Assembly: GCA_947259815.1 (NCBI GenBank)
Contig: CAMYNO010000023.1
Location: forward strand, 1-6,429
Length of the DNA stretch: 6,429 nt
Direction of reading: 5' to 3'
Source: an uncultured Parvularculaceae bacterium
Lineage (GTDB): Bacteria > Pseudomonadota > Alphaproteobacteria > Caulobacterales > Parvularculaceae
The position numbers and the translations under genes are program-made. This document shows, in pieces, positions 6,023 to 6,429 of this stretch; position 1 is the stretch's first letter, and each line of letters begins with the position of its first letter. The notes beneath the pieces were generated by a model, which made no database searches, was not told where the DNA came from, and worked only from the letters and a program-made list of their open reading frames with translations.

Positions 6023-6429
6023 ACCTAGCCGTGGAGTTCCTTCAGGGGCTGATAGAGCGCGCAGCAGCGTTCCTGCCCAATGTTATTGGCGCGCTTGTAT
6101 TGCTCATCGTCGGTTTGTGGGTTGCCGGGCGCATCCGCAATTTTGTTCGCACCCGAATGATGAAGGCAAAACGCATTGACGAAACCCTTGCGGGCTTCCT
6201 TTCCAGCCTGACCTATTACGGGCTCGCCGCGCTCGTTATCATTTCCACGCTCGGCGTGTTCGGCGTGCCGACAACCAGCTTCGCCGCCGTCCTTGGCGCG
6301 GCGGGTCTCGCCATCGGGCTTGCACTGCAGGGAACGCTCGGGCACGTCGCGTCCGGCGTCATGATGCTCGGCTTTCGCCCCTTCGATGTCGGCGACTATG
6401 TCGAGACCGCGGGGATTTCTGGCACGGTA
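5995..6429 (+). CDS. mscS: Small-conductance mechanosensitive channel, MscS family (3' end truncated)
   Basis: The first 145 codons are present and run off the window. The product is an inner-membrane channel of the MscS family, which opens under membrane tension to release solutes after hypo-osmotic shock. Hydrophobic segments at about 24-44 and 66-90 correspond to TM1 and TM2. The pore helix is very well conserved: AAVLGAAGLAIGLALQG (97-113), then RPFDVGDYVE (128-137) entering the beta domain and GISGTV at the edge. Numbering runs in step with Escherichia coli MscS, so the pore-seal leucines L105 and L109 and the kink residues Q112-G113 fall at the same positions. This points to a simple, MscS-sized protein (about 286 residues in E. 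coli) without an N-terminal extension. AAGGGA (5984-5989) lies 5 nt before the ATG, fixing the start. It is divergent from the phage-like block and has no evident functional tie to it. Confidence 0.93.
   Translation, partial: MPDNTAADLNLAVEFLQGLIERAAAFLPNVIGALVLLIVGLWVAGRIRNFVRTRMMKAKRIDETLAGFLSSLTYYGLAALVIISTLGVFGVPTTSFAAVLGAAGLAIGLALQGTLGHVASGVMMLGFRPFDVGDYVETAGISGTV

Overview
The window looks like chromosomal DNA from a GC-rich alphaproteobacterium. The grounds are the plant/alphaproteobacterial-type glutamate-cysteine ligase, the rsmE-gshA pair divergent from ubiA, a Tat-exported MsrB, and a DUF2793 phage-tail-type protein (a family common in alphaproteobacterial prophages and gene transfer agents). 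I cannot name the genus. No RNA gene, CRISPR array, transposase or integrase is visible.

Layout. On the minus strand, 1-1278 is gshA (3' end cut off by the window) and 1375-2145 is rsmE just upstream of it, probably one transcript. A 44-nt gap separates rsmE from the divergent plus-strand genes ubiA (2190-3128, ubiquinone synthesis) and msrB (3177-3686, repair of oxidised methionine in exported proteins). This half is housekeeping and redox metabolism: glutathione, ubiquinone, methionine sulfoxide repair and 16S rRNA modification. msrB converges on a minus-strand block of three tightly spaced genes, read in the order 5768 to 3673: a DUF2793 tail-fibre-like protein, a one-membrane-segment coiled-coil protein, and a GH24 phage-type lysozyme with an intact catalytic triad. 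Upstream of the block, a 226-nt divergent region carries dyad-symmetric sequences and leads to the start of an MscS-type mechanosensitive channel gene (5995 to the window end, 3' truncated). No stretch longer than 300 bases lacks a gene.

The most interesting element is the three-gene block. It has a receptor-binding or tail-fibre type protein plus lysis-type proteins, all apparently intact, and no capsid, terminase, portal, repressor or integrase within the window. It sits between ordinary chromosomal genes. That is what a satellite locus of a gene transfer agent, a domesticated tail/lysis module, or a prophage remnant would look like; the sequence alone does not choose between them. Secondary points are an MsrB that appears to be a Tat-exported one-Cys enzyme, a hairpin that could mask the ubiA ribosome binding site, and repeated TATCG/CGATA half-sites upstream of the phage-like block.
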